From Eulemur rufifrons (lineage: Eukaryota; Chordata; Mammalia; Primates; Lemuridae): DNA of 64,000 nucleotides. The notes below the pieces were generated by a model, which saw only the letters and a program-made list of their open reading frames with translations, ran no database searches and was not told the DNA's origin. Shown in pieces: positions 1 to 13,867 of the stretch. How positions within the stretch are numbered: the first letter of the stretch is position 1; every line of letters begins with the position of its first letter. The stretch is taken from contig NC_091010.1 of the NCBI RefSeq assembly GCF_041146395.1, forward strand, positions 49,000,001 through 49,064,000, written 5' to 3'. Position numbers and translations under genes: made by a program.

Positions 1-21
1 GCTGAAGTATTGCTTCATTTT

Positions 22-290
22 TCAGCATACATTCATCAAGCACCTATTTTGTACCAGACAAAAAAAATCATAATAGATATCTTGGGGATAAAGTGGCAAG
101 ACATAATTGCTGTCTCAAGGGGCTCATGTTCTAGAGGGGAGATAAACATAAAGAGATGGTTATAGTATTGAGTAATAAATGCTACAATCTGTGGGTATAG
201 AACATGACCTGGGAGCAAAGTGGACGGAGTGACTTTTAATCAGGCTGCTGGATTGCAAGCTTTTGGGAAGAGGTGAAGTTTGAGAGGAAC
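22..290 (-). mobile_element. L2-like LINE fragment
   Basis: The order caagcacctattttgtaccag, ggggataaagtggcaaga, ggggctcatgttctag resembles the antisense L2 phrase 'gtgccaggcactgttc...ggggatacag...ggagcttacattctag'. Very diverged. Sequence 291-483 shows nothing recognisable. Confidence 0.4.
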
Positions 291-482
291 CTTGTAGGAA
301 CAGGCCTGGGAGATGTGATCTGCAGCCTGACACTCTGGGGAACCAGATCCACTTTTAGGACTGAGAGGGACTTTAAAAATCTTCTAGTTCAGTGTTTCTA
401 AAATTTCAAGAGCTACCTTCATAATTTTTGCCACCTGTAGGATTATTTACTTTATGTTCTCTTTAATTATCCTCTCTTTTAA

Positions 483-804
<322 letters not shown>

Positions 805-1029
805 CCAGAAAAGATTTTTAAAAGTTAAATCGGTACCATATATGGAAACCAATATCACTTGCCATAATTTAAAGGTAATTATAGAAATAAACACAATGAA
901 AACAAAGCAACCTTATTACATTCTAGCTAAATTCTGTGGCTTGTCACAGAAGATTCTAAGCCTGAGGCCAAGTTTTTCTTTGTTCAGGAGATTAGCAAGT
1001 ATGAGAGAGGTGTTAAATAGACATGCTAT

Positions 1030-1258
1030 TGTAGTGTATATTTCAAAATAGCTACAGGTAAGGATTTTGAATGTTTTCACCACAGGAAATGATAAAAGTT
1101 TGAGGTGATAGGTGTGCTAATGCCCTAATTTGATTAGTATACAATATATACATGCATTGCAATAACACACTGTGCCCTGTAAATATGTATAATTAGTATA
1201 TGTATCAATTAAAAATAAAATAAAATTACAATAAATAAATAATAAAGGAGGAAAAAAA
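1030..1258 (+). mobile_element. L1 3' end (3' UTR and A-rich tail)
   Basis: Carries tatttcaaaatagctac, gtttgaggtgataggtgtgctaa, ctgtaaatatgtataatta and a long A-rich tail ending near 1258. This is the L1 3' UTR in sense orientation. Sequence 805-1029 is unassigned. Confidence 0.6.
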
Positions 1259-1539
1259 AGACACCACATAGAACCTTCCCCTCCACGTGATCAGAAAAAT
1301 TGAAAGAGAATTGAAAAGGAAACTTTTTATTTTATAGTATGATTCATTATTATTTATTGTCACAGACAAGTTCCACACTTAGGAAACACTGATCTGGCCC
1401 ATCTTCCTTAATTGTACAGTTGAAGACAGTATGGTAGCTGCTGAAGGCCATGTAGTAAGTTAATGAGAGTGGCAGCTGGACATAGATTAGTGCTAAGGTC
1501 TTTATGTAAAATTATCATTTTATGTTATCCTCAGTATTT

Positions 1540-1686
1540 CTGTCACATAAGAAATTCTTACTGCATCTTGCTTATAGATACAGAAACTCAGGCTTAAAGA
1601 AATTGTCATATAGCTAGTAAATCAGAATACAAGTCTCATGACCCCAAAGCCTGTATTCTTAGCCACTGTGCTGTATTGCCTTTCCA
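1540..1686 (-). mobile_element. MIR SINE fragment
   Basis: Shows cagaaactcaggcttaaagaaattgtcatatagctag and ends tattcttagccactgtgctgtattgcct, the tRNA-derived head of MIR in reverse. A weaker MIR-like piece lies at 1400-1500. Confidence 0.7.
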
Positions 1687-1689
1687 TTT

Positions 1690-3700
1690 TAATCAGTCAA
1701 CAGCATTTATTAAATGCTATTGTGTACCACTGCCTATTCGGATCTTTCTCCTCACAGCTTGTGGAGGGTAGGGACAGGCAGAGGGAAGGGGTCCTCTGTA
1801 TTTCTTTTTGTTCCTGGCAGGTATGCTGCAGGGGGGGCAAGAGGGGAGCCCACCCTGGTAACCCTAAAAGAGCTGAAGAGCAAGCTGATTGGATGAGCCC
1901 TGGGATGGCCGTTTCTGCCCAAGTTCCTTTCCTGTTCATCTTCACTAAAGGAAACAGGGCAAGAGAACACTTGTTTGGATCAAAAGGTTCTTAAGAGGCT
2001 GTTTCTGAAGTTGGAGAGATGGAATAAGTTTCGACTCTGGGCAGCCACAAGGGAAAACAGAGTGCTTTTCTAGGAACACTAAACCTACCCCCAACTGACT
2101 TCATCAGGAGAGCCTGTCCTTTTGCTCTTTTCCTGGACTTGGAAGGTGTCGGACAGCTGAGCCTCAGCTGCTGAGTGCTTGTTGGAAGCCTGCAGCTCTG
2201 GCCTTTCCCTTTATGGCCAGGCAGCTGTGGACTGGAATGTGGGGATGTGTGGAGCTGCGGAAGAGGTGGCTTCAGCGCCACTCTCTGTGAAGATTTCTGG
2301 CTGCCCCTGGTACCACCAGCGCTCTGGCTGGACAAAAACTACAGGGGGTGTAACCAAGGCTTGAGAGGCTGGCTAGTGGGAGAGTGCATTTGTGACCTCA
2401 GGCAGACTTCCCTGGTGGGATTCCACTGGGGCAGGTCATCTGCTGTATGTGTCAGGCTGGTTCCAAAGACTTTTGTGTGGAGTTGGCCCAAATGCCGGCA
2501 GCCCCATGAGTAGAGCCCACACTTCTCTACCACAAATGCTGACTTCTTGGCAGGCGTGTGCGATGGAGTTTGGAGCTGTTTTTGCCTTCCTTGGGGCTGG
2601 AACTGCCACTGACTGGCTTTCTGTGGCTGCCTGCACCCTGTTGGTGGAGAGCCTCTTTTTCCCTTCATGTTCTTAGCTGGGCTCTACACCCACATAAGTT
2701 ATTTATTAAAACACTGGATACAGATTAACTTTTCCACTTGTTGTTTAGTGTGGCCTCAGTCTCCTGCAGTTGAGAAATGCAAATTTTCCCTTCTCAAAGC
2801 TTGGTTTGCAAGAACTTTTTAACATGCCATTTTATCCGATAGAAATCCTCCCCTTGCCATACACACCTATCCGGGGAGCTTGGTCCCTCCCCTGGCTGCA
2901 CCTTTGCTTCCTTCCCAAAGCTCTTGTGAAGCTGGCAACTACAATGCCTCACTGAGCCGCCTGTAGATGGCAGGTCCTGGGCCCACCCTCAGCTGGGTTC
3001 AGCAGGCTAGAAGTGCTCTGCAGGCTCACTGGAGTGCGGGCCTCCCTGAAGCCTTGGTCCCTCTGCCTTTCCTCTCAGAGGTGTTTAGTGTCAGGATGGC
3101 TGTTAGTGTGAAACCGTGGAGTTCTCTGCTAAGAACAAGGGATCTGGGCCACCTAGCAAGAATGGGGCGCCCTCGGTCTTGGCCCAGCATGCAGAGGGAG
3201 GTCAGCGGGAGAGGTGGAGCTCTCGCTGCAGCCGAAGCTCCCACTATGGGTTGAATTTCAGGCCCTAGATCTCTACATTTTTTAAATATTAGGGGAAATT
3301 TCTTTTCTTTTATAGCCACAGGAAGACCTAAGGCATTGTGGGTGTTCCCAGCAGATCTGTGTGGGTATGTGGCTTCATCCTTTTCATTTGCAGCATGGAT
3401 GATCTCTTCCTTCATGGGGTAAGGATTCCAAATGCTCCAGTTCGGAGAGTCCCTCAATAGTGAGTGGACGATTGGGAAGAGATTTCTCTAGCTGGCCCAG
3501 TTAAACTCACTTAAAAGAAAGTCCAGGTGGCCTGGTATTGGGAAGTGACCACCAGGTCAGAGTGGTGCCAGGCTGGTCAGCACTGGGAGAATTCATTCTC
3601 TTCCTAAAGAGACTTGGAAGCCTTTATGGGTTTGACACAATCTGATCTCTCAGTCCCAGGATTCTTCCCTGTTCACCCACCCTCTGGGCTCCCATCTTCC
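1690..3700. other. Unique intronic stretch
   Basis: Two kilobases, moderately GC-rich. Short open frames on both strands look like chance. No repeat or exon recognised. Confidence 0.6.
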
Positions 3701-3717
3701 AGGCCGTGCCTTTTTCT

Positions 3718-3845
3718 TTTTCTTTTTTGTAGAGATGAGGTTTTGCTATGTTGTCCAGGCTGGTTCCAAACTCTTGTGCTCAAGTGATCCTCCCCACTCG
3801 GCCTCCAAAGTGCTGGGATTACAGTAGTGAGCCACCGTGCTGGCA
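3718..3845 (-). mobile_element. Free Alu monomer (FLAM/FRAM-type)
   Basis: A single Alu arm (gtagagatgaggttttgctatgttgtcc to gagccaccgtgctgg). Flanked by a 17-bp target duplication AGGCCRTGCCTTTTTCT at 3701-3717 and 3846-3862 with one mismatch. The duplication shows that it inserted as a monomer and is not a broken dimer. Confidence 0.85.
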
Positions 3846-3979
3846 AGGCCATGCCTTTTTCTATGTTGAATGCTGATCCTCGTAGCTCTCATGTTCTGGG
3901 TCAGGCTTTGCCAGCATCTCCCTCATCCAGCATTCTGATTCAGAGGTTCTGACTCTGGCCTTTGGCTTTTGAGTCCTAA

Positions 3980-4379
<400 letters not shown>

Positions 4380-4636
4380 TGCTTTTTTCATTTATAAAGA
4401 CAATTGAACCATTTTACCCAAAATGTTGGGAATTAGAGAAGGGAGAAAAGAAGTCACTCAATCCTATCACCTTTGTTTGTGGCTCTCTATCTGTCCTCAT
4501 GGTGATTTCTATAAACAATTTATAGTGAGTAATGCTGTCCCAGGTGTGCAAAGGGCTTCCAATTTGCATGCGTCTCCTCAGTTTGGGACTTAACATTTTC
4601 CAAGGCTTCACAGCTACGTGGCTAATGCTGTTTTCT

Positions 4637-5026
<390 letters not shown>

Positions 5027-5027
5027 T

Positions 5028-6784
5028 AAGTTCATCTTGCCCACTGCTGCTAGGGTTTCTAGATTCTGAAAATAGCTCATTTGCTTGGGAAGATGGCTCT
5101 TCCCCATTGCCATGTTACATTAATTAAATCCGTGTTTTTCCTCCTTGGCTTCTCACAGAAGTGAAGAGGGTTTTAGGTGTATGTGGACTGACTGTGCTGT
5201 TTGCCCATCTCTCAGTTAATATCCATATCCTTTAAATACAAATCACAGCTTTACCATCACACACAGTGCTGTGTCCTGAGCGCGTGTGTTGTTCCTGTTG
5301 TTGTTGTTTTTCCTCTTAGAAAAGTCAAGATCTGGTGATCAACGTCACCTGGAAATGAATACTACGTGGCTCCTATTTCTCCTTTTCTTGGGTGTGTGGA
5401 TACAGAAGACTAAGACTGGGCTTACAGAATACCCCAGGCTCCTTGTACTCAAGGTACACAGAAGGTTCACAGGCATAAGCACAAATGCTCAGAGATGGGT
5501 GAGATCCTATCAGGTAATTGTGTGAAATAAATGGGCTACCGTTTAGGGCTTGTGAGACTGTCATATATAGGAAATAAAATAATGTAATAATACTGTATGT
5601 TTGCAGCAGGACTGATCAATGAATCTAGGAGAAAGAGTGGCCTGCTGTCCTTTGCTGGCACTAAGTCTACCAGGTGATGGGTAGGCAGGCATACTTAGTT
5701 CCCATCCAGTGTTAATCACTGGCCTCTCTTTTTCTATGGAGGGCCAAACATTCATTCATTACACAGATTGTCATTGTTGGGACTCAGTTCTGGGCGTGAA
5801 GTATGTAGTAGTGAACAGCACAAACCTGGTGCTGGTGCCAATAGAGCCTTCAGTCTTTGGGCTGAAGGGTCCTTGAACTGAAAACACTGTGGGGAGGTGG
5901 GCCCAATACAGCTTCAGAGCCTCAGGCCATCACCTGGCACCTCCTTGCTTCCTCTTCTGCGATCCACGCCTGAGGCCTAGTGGAGGACTCTTTTCGAGCA
6001 GGAGTCCTGAGCTCAGAAATGTGGCCAGGCATGTGTTTGAAGCTAGGCCGGTCGCCCATTTGTCAATAAGAACATAGATTCATGGCAGCTTCTCAGAGAG
6101 GTGTGGTTCCCTGGACCCCGGCCCCTTTAACCAGCATGTTAATCAAAGATAGCAGCCTGCAGAGATCCCTTTCCTCCCTGCTCTTTCCCATGTTATTCAG
6201 GCTCCCAGAGCCCCTCGTCTTAGAATCAGCTTTGCCACAGGAACTCGAATCAAGGAGATACTTTTGTTTCTCCAGTACTGACCTTCACATGATACCTGGG
6301 GCCACTTGGAGCCCTGCCTCTGACCACTGGTTTCCCTCACCGTGACCTGAGACCTTTCAACATGAGGTCAGAAGTGTGGGGGCCACAGCTGTGGGGAGTA
6401 ACTGCTGGAGAATGGGGCCTGGCCCAAGCTCCCAGTCCCACGGGGTTGAGCTGGCTGGCTGTGCTTTGTGCTTGTGATGGATTTGACTCTTAAATGCTTC
6501 TGAAAAGCTTGGTTGGTTAGAGGAAAAAACATAGTGAAAACCGACAGGCGACACCATGGCTCGCCCTAACCCTCTCTCCTTCCCACTCTAGCTTTTCCAA
6601 TATATCAGGTTGCAGACATGCTGATTCCCGCCCTCCTGGAGCCAGTCTGGTAATTTTTCATTCCTGTAACCAGGGGTTTTGTGTAGAGAAAAGGCCCAGA
6701 AGGAAGGCAGTAGCTGAGCAGGGAGCCTTTGGAGTTAGAACTTTGCAGGAGCATTGCTGAAATGCATCCTTTAGGTCTGTGCTA
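5028..6784. other. Mostly unique intronic stretch
   Basis: No clear repeat except a weak antisense L2-like phrase near 5768-5860. No exon recognised. Confidence 0.55.
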
Positions 6785-7355
6785 GCTCTTCAGCCAGGAC
6801 AGTGCCCATGGCATCCCATGCAGTCATTTCTCAGCTCAGAGCCTTCCAGTGGCTTCCCGTCTCACTTGAGTGAAAGCCAAATACCACAGCCTCTACTTGA
6901 ATCTCCCTTGTCTGCTGCTCTGCCTTCCTCACTCTGCGGCACCCACTCTGGTCCTTTACTGTTCTTCTGAAGTGCCAGGCACTCTTCTACCTCAGGACCT
7001 TTGCACTTGCTCTCTCCACACCTGGAAAGCTCTACCTGCAGATAGCTCCATGTCTTACTCCCTCACCTCTTTAGATCTTTCCCCATATATCTTCTGTCAG
7101 GCCTTCCCTGAGTCTGTTTAAAAGGGGAATTCTACACCCTCTCCAAGACGCGCTATCTCCCTTTCCTGCCTAACTCTTTAAAACACTTATCACCATCTAG
7201 CTTATTTTACTTATTTACTTATTTGGCTTGTTTATTGTCTGTCTCCCTCCCTGATGCTAGAATGTAAGCTCCCTGAGCATAGGAATCTCTCTGGTTTTTG
7301 CCTTGATGTTTCTCCAGTGCATCAATAGATGTTCGTTGAGTGTGTGAATAAGGTG
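6785..7355 (+). mobile_element. L2 LINE, 3' portion
   Basis: Sense L2 with ccttccagtggcttcccgtctcac, acctcaggacctttgcacttg, ccttccctga and the 3' end ctagaatgtaagctccctgagcataggaatctct...gttcgttgagtgtg. About 570 bp of the ORF2 end and 3' UTR. Confidence 0.8.
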
Positions 7356-7689
7356 GAGGCAGCTCTCACTTTGGGGTTTCTCTGGCAGTTGGGAAACATT
7401 CTCATCACCAGAGGTGAGGAATTCTGGCCCAGTACCAAGCCTACACTTTTAGCTCATTCAGGAGCATTCCTTCAGTTTGGAACCTTGTTCCCATAAGAGG
7501 GAACACACTCCAAGGGCATTTTTATAGGAGCGGAGCCTTTCTCTTTGAGAAGGTATGTGATTTTGGTAAAAATGTCTGAACCTTGTGTTAGAAGGTGAGG
7601 GAGTTCCCCCACCCCAGCACCTGGCACAGTGGTTGGTAGATGGTACACACTTAATGTATTTCTGTAAGGTTTTAGAGCACATCACTTAA

Positions 7690-8335
7690 ATGTCCAGTGC
7701 TCTGTTACATACTTGGGATACCATAGACAGCAAGGCAGGCAAACTTTCTATTCTCACGGATCTTACATTCTTATGGGAGAAATGTGTAAAAATTATATAA
7801 AGTTTTAGATAGTACAAGTGCTGTGTTGAAAATAAAGCAGGGATGATGTGCTGGAGTGTACCCAGGTAGAAGCAGGGGTTGAGATGGGCGAAGAGGGTGC
7901 ATTTAACTGTAATCGGTAATGACTTCCTTGAAGGTCTGAACTGAGACCTCAGTGACAAGGTGGCAGCCAGGGCTGTCACTTCATACAACTCCGGGAGACT
8001 GTTCATATTATTCTGTATAGTTGGTGTTCCTGGAGTTATATAATGCTGGGGCCCCTAGTCACCCAACCATGTGAAGATCAGGCAGCAAAAACAGCTGGTG
8101 TAAAGGCCCTGAGGCAGGAGGGACCTTGAGGTGTTCAAGGAAAAGAAAGAAGGCCCGTGTGTCCAGGGCTTGGTAACAGAAGAGGACAGTGGAGCAAGAT
8201 GAGGTTGCAGAGTTTGAAGGCAACGGATAGAATGTGACATTTAACAAATTATTTGTTGACTGAGGAGGGCAGCAAAGGGATGATGTGATGCAGAATTTTA
8301 GGGAGATTTTCTAGTAGCGTGGGACTTCAGCACTG
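7690..8335 (-). mobile_element. L2 LINE, antisense copy
   Basis: Reads as the reverse of L2: ggataccatagacagcaaggc, cggatcttacattcttatggg, then taaaggccctgaggcaggag and aacggatagaatgtgacat. It lies 335 bp downstream of the sense L2, giving a tail-to-tail pair. Confidence 0.7.
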
Positions 8336-10079
8336 GTATGAAGGCGGGAGAACTGAGTTGAGTGATGGTTTTATTTCCCTAAAAAGGAAACAGCAGCAAA
8401 AGTGGCTCAAAGGAAATGCCAGTAAGATATTTGAATCTGACTTTGATAGTGCCTAAGAGGAAGGCTCACTGCTTTTTAATACTGTCTTATTTTACTTGTT
8501 GTTGAGTATCTTGGTCTGATTATCTCTTTGAATGGGAATATTATTACCATTTAGCATTGCTCTGCTATGACATGATGTGCCCATGTACAGAACACACAAA
8601 AAGTACAGTCCTTGCCCTTGGGAAACTGAAATGCTAAAAAGATTTGTTTCTTCCTATTACCCTGTTTCAGTTGTCTCGATCTTCTGGGACAACTGGTTTC
8701 CCAGAGTCCTGGAGGTTAGTGGGTGGACAAAAGGCCCTTGGGCAGATACCATGGTCCGTGTGTCAGCAAGAAGCCCCAAGCTGCACACCTGTGTGCAGAG
8801 AGCACCTTGCTTCCCAAATCAGACTGTGATCTTCCCGCCATTGACCTAGCCCGTCTTTATTTTTAAAAAGACTTTGTAAAGATATTGCTTTAAGCCCAAG
8901 CCAAGAGTGGGAGCTATCACAATGATGTCAAGAAATCCACACACTAGGCTTCTTCTTGGCCTGGACTTCCTATAGCCCACCAGGCTGGCTTGGGATCTCC
9001 CTGGGGACTGATTCTTGGGTTCTTGGGGGCGGGGAGGACGGTGGTTGGGAATAGAGGGAAGAAGGTATAGCAGATCTCCATTAGGGGATGGTTGTCTGTG
9101 AACTTTCACCGCCATGCAAGAAAGGGTCTGCTGATCTTGGCTTGGGCTTTTCTTAAATTCATGTCTCATTCCAGGAATCTCTTTGCTCACTGAAAGCCCA
9201 GGACAGAGTTAAGCTGCCTGAAGTGTTGGGAGCTGGGAGAATTTATTTGGCTGGATTCTCAGCTGAATCAGTCCCTGAGAGCTACTGTTTTTAAACTTGA
9301 GGAATGCTGTGGGAACACGGTCCTTGGCTCCCAGCAAGGGGTGTCAGGAAACATCTATTTGAGTGAGACACATGCATTCCATGGATCTGGTTGGTTGAAG
9401 TGTAGCAGAAAGAGAGCATCTGCAACTCAGAGTTAAAACTCAAAGGTGGCTGCGTGTATTGCGGCCTTAACAGACGCTCCACTCAGAATGTGAGCGTGTA
9501 GAGTCTTGGCGGATGTGTTTTTTCTTTTTTTATCTTTCTTTTTTAAGATTATATAAAATTGATTTAATAAACTGGAAATTTAAAAAATATTAGCCATATA
9601 AGCATATTTCAAAATAATTTTACAAAGTTTTACGACCCTAGTGTAGTACTTGTGTTATCACCAAATACTATTTTCAAATGGCTAATAACGTATCAGTAAT
9701 TGTGAATTGTTCAAAATAAAAACATCATCTCCGCAAATGTTTATTTAGTAATTATTTACTGAATTCTGTTATAATGACTGTGACTCAAAGCATGGTAGCA
9801 GTCAGGAAGAATCTCAGGCCTGGTTTGAGGGATTGGGGAGGGATCCAAGGTCGGGAAGTTGGGCGAAGCTGGAGCCTGGGGCAGCTCTTGAAGGACTGGG
9901 CTGGTTAAGCTCTGGAGCCCAGAAGTTGGGAAAGCTGGAGGCATCTGCTGATATTTTAAGGGAGAAATGATGAGCAGGGATTGCTTCTAGTGAGTACTTG
10001 GAAAAGGAAAGATGCCTGCTAGCTTCCGTGGAAGGTGCTGGGGACCAGCCACTATGCTGTTCCACTAAAGCTCCTACCA
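8336..10079. other. Unique intronic stretch with an AT-rich core
   Basis: No repeat family recognised. 9520-9780 is strongly AT-rich. Confidence 0.55.
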
Positions 10080-10230
10080 CTCCGTGAGGTGAACGCTCTT
10101 ATCCCAGTTTTACAGATGAGGAACCTGGGGTACATGGAGTTAACTTGCCCATGGCTCAGCTAGACAGCGGTGGAGCTGGGGTTTGTGTCAGCTCAGTTGG
10201 CCTCCACGGCCTGTATTCCTGCCCATTTCA
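10080..10230 (-). mobile_element. MIR SINE fragment
   Basis: atcccagttttacagatgaggaacctggggtac...cttgcccatggctcagctag is the antisense MIR core. Confidence 0.8.
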
Positions 10231-11166
10231 TTGGGCTCCTCTGTAGCATCTTACTGGGATCGTGGAGTGGTATAATTTTATACAATTTCTACCCTAAATC
10301 CATTCTGGGACCTCCAGAGGATCAAAGAGCCCAAGACTAAGAATCTCTGACGTCCGCCTTCCTCACTTCTCAGCTTCTCTGTCACTGTGAGCAGGCTCCC
10401 CACTCTGCCTAAGCCCTTCAGCCCATAACCTCGGGCTGGCATTTAGTTCCTCCTTACCCCTTCTCTGCTGTTTTAAATCTTGTAAAACTTTGCCTCTTTT
10501 CTCAGATTCAGTCTCGTTAGTAAACATTTATGTGCAAGTCACCAGTGGTCAGGCAACTGATACATATTGAGCACCTACTAAGTGCCCAGCATTGCTCTGT
10601 GTTCAGTGTTTGTAAGGAGAAGAATGGCAGGAGTCCCCAGTATAAACGAGAGAGGTCCCTGCTTAAAATGTGGGGAGACCACATACTGTACTGCATTAGA
10701 GAGAAAACAGTACTTTGGGAGAACATGGTGTGGGAAAGCACATAATTTTATTTAAAGACATGGTGATGTGATTTGACAAGAGGACTGGAGATGATAAGGC
10801 TGGACTAGAAGGGCCTTTCAGGCTGAGGGGTCAGCAACAGTCATGGCAAGGGCCGGGCACATGGGGAATAGGGTGTCTCTGGAGGGTCGCAGCCCAGGGT
10901 TGGTAATGGTGTGGGTGCAGTGGCACCTAAGGGTGGAAGGGCAAGTCAGTATCATAAATGCTGTCTAACACCCCTGGCCTGCCCCATTTCCCTGACCTAC
11001 CAGTTTGGTGACCCTACCCAAAAAGGTGAATGAAATTAGCCAGACTTGATACAGTCTTGGTTATGGGAATGTGCATACACGCGCACACATACCCTCTTTC
11101 CCCCTGACCTGAATCCTGGTGGTAATGCCTCCTTTCCTAAATGCTCACAAACCAACTTTTAAAATA
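10231..11166. other. Intronic stretch with a diverged L2/MIR-like piece
   Basis: At 10545-10610, gatacatattgagcacctactaagtgcccagcattg resembles the antisense ends of MIR and L2. The rest is unassigned. Confidence 0.5.
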
Positions 11167-11182
11167 TTATTCTGGGACTCTT

Positions 11183-11481
11183 TTTTGTTTTTTTTTTTTT
11201 GAGACAGAGTCTCACTCTGTCACCCTGGGTAGAGTACAGTAGTGTCATAGTAGCTCACTGCAACCTCAAACTCCTGGGCTCAAGCAATCCTCCTGCCACA
11301 GCCTCCCGAGTAGCTGGGACTACAGGTGTGTGCCACAACACCTGGCTAATTTTTTCTATTTTTGGTAGAGATGGGGTCTCGCTCTTGCTCAGGCTGGTCT
11401 CGAACTCCTGAGCTCAAGCGATCCTCCTGCTTCAGCCTCCCAGATTGCTAGGATTACAGGCGTGAACCACTGCACCTGGCC
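11183..11481 (-). mobile_element. Alu dimer with target duplication
   Basis: Complete element; right arm gattgctaggattacaggcgtgaacc. Target duplication TTATTCTGKGACTCTT at 11167-11182 and 11482-11497 with one mismatch. It lacks the long spacer and looks intermediate in age. Confidence 0.93.
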
Positions 11482-11738
11482 TTATTCTGTGACTCTTAAT
11501 CCCAAGGAAATAATTCAAATATGGGAGAAAAAAAGAGGTGATATGCATAAAGATGTTTGCCAAAGCACGGAAGACACAGCTTTGGAAGCAACCTCATGTC
11601 CAACAAGAAAGCAGTGGTCAAGGAGAGGACCACATATGGTTTTCCTGATTTTATAATAGATGATATTTATACTCCTTTCATAATGGGGAAAATATTCCAA
11701 TGTGAAAGTTTTACTCACATTTGTGAACCAGGAAAATA

Positions 11739-11779
11739 GTTTATTTGTTATATAAAGGTGCAGCACCATGGAGGGTAGT
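11739..11779 (+). repeat. 41-bp direct repeat, copy 1
   Basis: Identical to 12189-12229 at 39 of 41 bases, including ATATAAAGGWGCAGCACCAT. The flanks do not match. Confidence 0.85.
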
Positions 11780-12188
11780 AATTGCTTCATTGTGTAAACT
11801 GACAGATCAAAAATCTGAGTCTTGACCAAGGTGCCAGGCACCCCCAGAGACAGTGTCAGAAGCTCTAAATTCTGGGACTGGCTCAGACTCATTACTGCCA
11901 CTGCCCAGCCTTTGTAGTCCCAACTGGCTTTGCTGAACTGGTCACCCTTCTCACTGGGCTGGTGCCCAATCCCTTATTCAGCATGCCTTTACTGACACTC
12001 CTGTGCCAGTCAGTGGGGGTGTACAAAGGGGTAAATCCTAATAGGAGACATAGAAAGGCAGTTACAATGTGGCAAGAAGAGTCCCATGATTGAGGTTTGC
12101 ACAGGAATAAGGAAGAGGTGGTAGGGGTCTTGTATTGGTCAGGGTCCCAACAAGAGATTGGCACCTTCAAAATAGGATAATGAAGGAG

Positions 12189-12229
12189 GTTTATTTATTA
12201 TATAAAGGAGCAGCACCATGGAGGGTAGT
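12189..12229 (+). repeat. 41-bp direct repeat, copy 2
   Basis: Second copy, exactly 450 bp downstream of the first. It sits in a 12130-12330 segment (tattggtcagggtcccaac...gaggtttatttatta) that resembles an old LTR-like repeat of a family I cannot name. Confidence 0.85.
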
Positions 12230-12546
12230 GCAGTGACCCAGGGATTGTGGTTGGTGTGGCTGCTACTCTCGTAAGGCTGAAGGGACCAGCGGAGGGCATG
12301 GGATTTGAGAACCTAGAGGAGAGAGTTGTGTAGACTGCTCTTCGTTAGACTGACCTTCAGCAGTGACCTTCAATGGAGGGGCGTAGCCAGCTGCAGGCTA
12401 TCTTGCAGGGAGGGAGCTCTGGCTTCTCTCTCCTCCCACACACCCTGATTTCCTGTCAGAACTCCCACAGCTGAACCCAGTTGGAAGCCAGAGGGCTCAG
12501 GAGCCCAAATAGGCCGGCCTTTCAGGGCAGAGAGCAGGGTAGATAT

Positions 12547-12800
12547 ACTGGTTGTCCATTGCCGCATAGCAGCAGCTTAAAACAACACACATTTATTTTC
12601 TCACATCTCCTTTGCGTCAGGAGTCCAGGCATAGCTTAGCTTAGTGCTAACCTTAGGGTCTCACAAGACTGCAGTCAAGGTGTCAGCTGGCTGCATGCTC
12701 ATCTGAGGTTCCAGGAGGAAGGATCTGCTTCTAAGCTTCCTCAGATTATTGGCAGAATTCCTTTCCTCACAGGTATAGGGGCCACGTTAGGATCTGTTTG
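12547..12800 (-). mobile_element. MaLR-type LTR fragment
   Basis: ttgtccattgccgcatagcagcagcttaaaacaacacacatttatt is the antisense 3' part of an ERVL-MaLR (MLT1-like) LTR. Truncated. Confidence 0.6.
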
Positions 12801-12959
12801 CTATAGAGGGTAATGGAAGGGCAAAGAGAAGATGCTCAGCACAGGCACTCGACTCAGAGAAGGTGACACCTGAGCCTTCCTGAAAATTAGCAGAGGGCAA
12901 AGAAAAAGGGAACAATCTGTGCAGAGTCTCAGAGGTGAGGAAGCCATTAGTGTGTCCAT

Positions 12960-13300
12960 AGGTCTGCCAGTCCATTCACTGGGCCTAGAGCTTAGAGTGT
13001 AAAGCAGAGGAGGTAAGTAGGACCCAGTTCATGGCGGCCTTGTGAGGCTTACTGAGAAGTCTGGACTTTGTCCTTCAGGTACGGGATGTGGATGGGCTTT
13101 GGAGGATTTTTAAGAAGGAGAAAGGTGTATCATTCCCTGGGACCATCAGTGTGAAGAACTAAACAGAGCAGGAGATAGGAGATCAGTGAGGAAGAGCATG
13201 GTTGGCCACCCAAGTGAGGGATGCAGAATGCCAACCCATGATGGGGCAGTTGAGATGGAGAGAATAGGACAGATGAGAGGGCCACTGAGGAGGGAGGAGG
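12960..13300 (-). mobile_element. Diverged L2-like fragment
   Basis: Phrases such as ttcatggcggccttgtgaggc, agtctggactttgtcc and the purine-rich follow-on resemble antisense L2. Low certainty. Confidence 0.4.
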
Positions 13301-13386
13301 AAGATCTCCAGATGTGACTGCCTGACTGGCTGCACATGGGGGGAGGGAGGACTGGAGGATGACTCCCAAGATTCTGGCTTGGTGGC

Positions 13387-13867
13387 TGTGTTAGTTCCTA
13401 GTGATGGCATAACTAATTGCCACAAAATTAGTGGCTTAAAACAATACACATTTATTATCTTACAGTTCTGGAGGCCAGAAGTCTGACATGGGTCTCACTG
13501 GGTCAACATCAAGGTGTCCTCTGGGCTGTGTTCCATTCTGGAGGCTCTAAGGGAACATTCATTTTCTTGCAATTTCCAGTTTCTGGGCCATATGCATTCC
13601 TTAGCTTATGGCCCCTTCCTCCATATTCAAAGCAACGGCAGGCAGGGTCCTCAGGTCACATCTCTCTGATTGACTCTTTTACCTCTCTCTTCCATTAAGG
13701 ATTCATGTGACTAGATTGAGCCCACCCAGGTAATCCACTATAAGATTATCTCCATCTCAAGATCTTTGATCACATCTACAGAGTCTCTTTTGCCATCAAG
13801 GTAACATCACAAGTTCCAGGGATTAGAATGTGGACATCTCTGGAGGACCATTATTCAGGCTACCCCA
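13387..13867 (-). mobile_element. Complete MaLR (MLT1-like) solo LTR
   Basis: Runs from TGTGTTAGTTCC to ACCCCA, with gtggcttaaaacaatacacatttattatcttacagttctgg and the antisense 5' end ttagaatgtggacatctctgg. Possible 5-bp duplication GTGGC/GTGGT. No internal retroviral genes are present. Confidence 0.75.

Noticed and set aside
3026..3457. 143-codon open frame on the minus strand
   Set aside because: No similarity to a known protein; nothing suggests exons.
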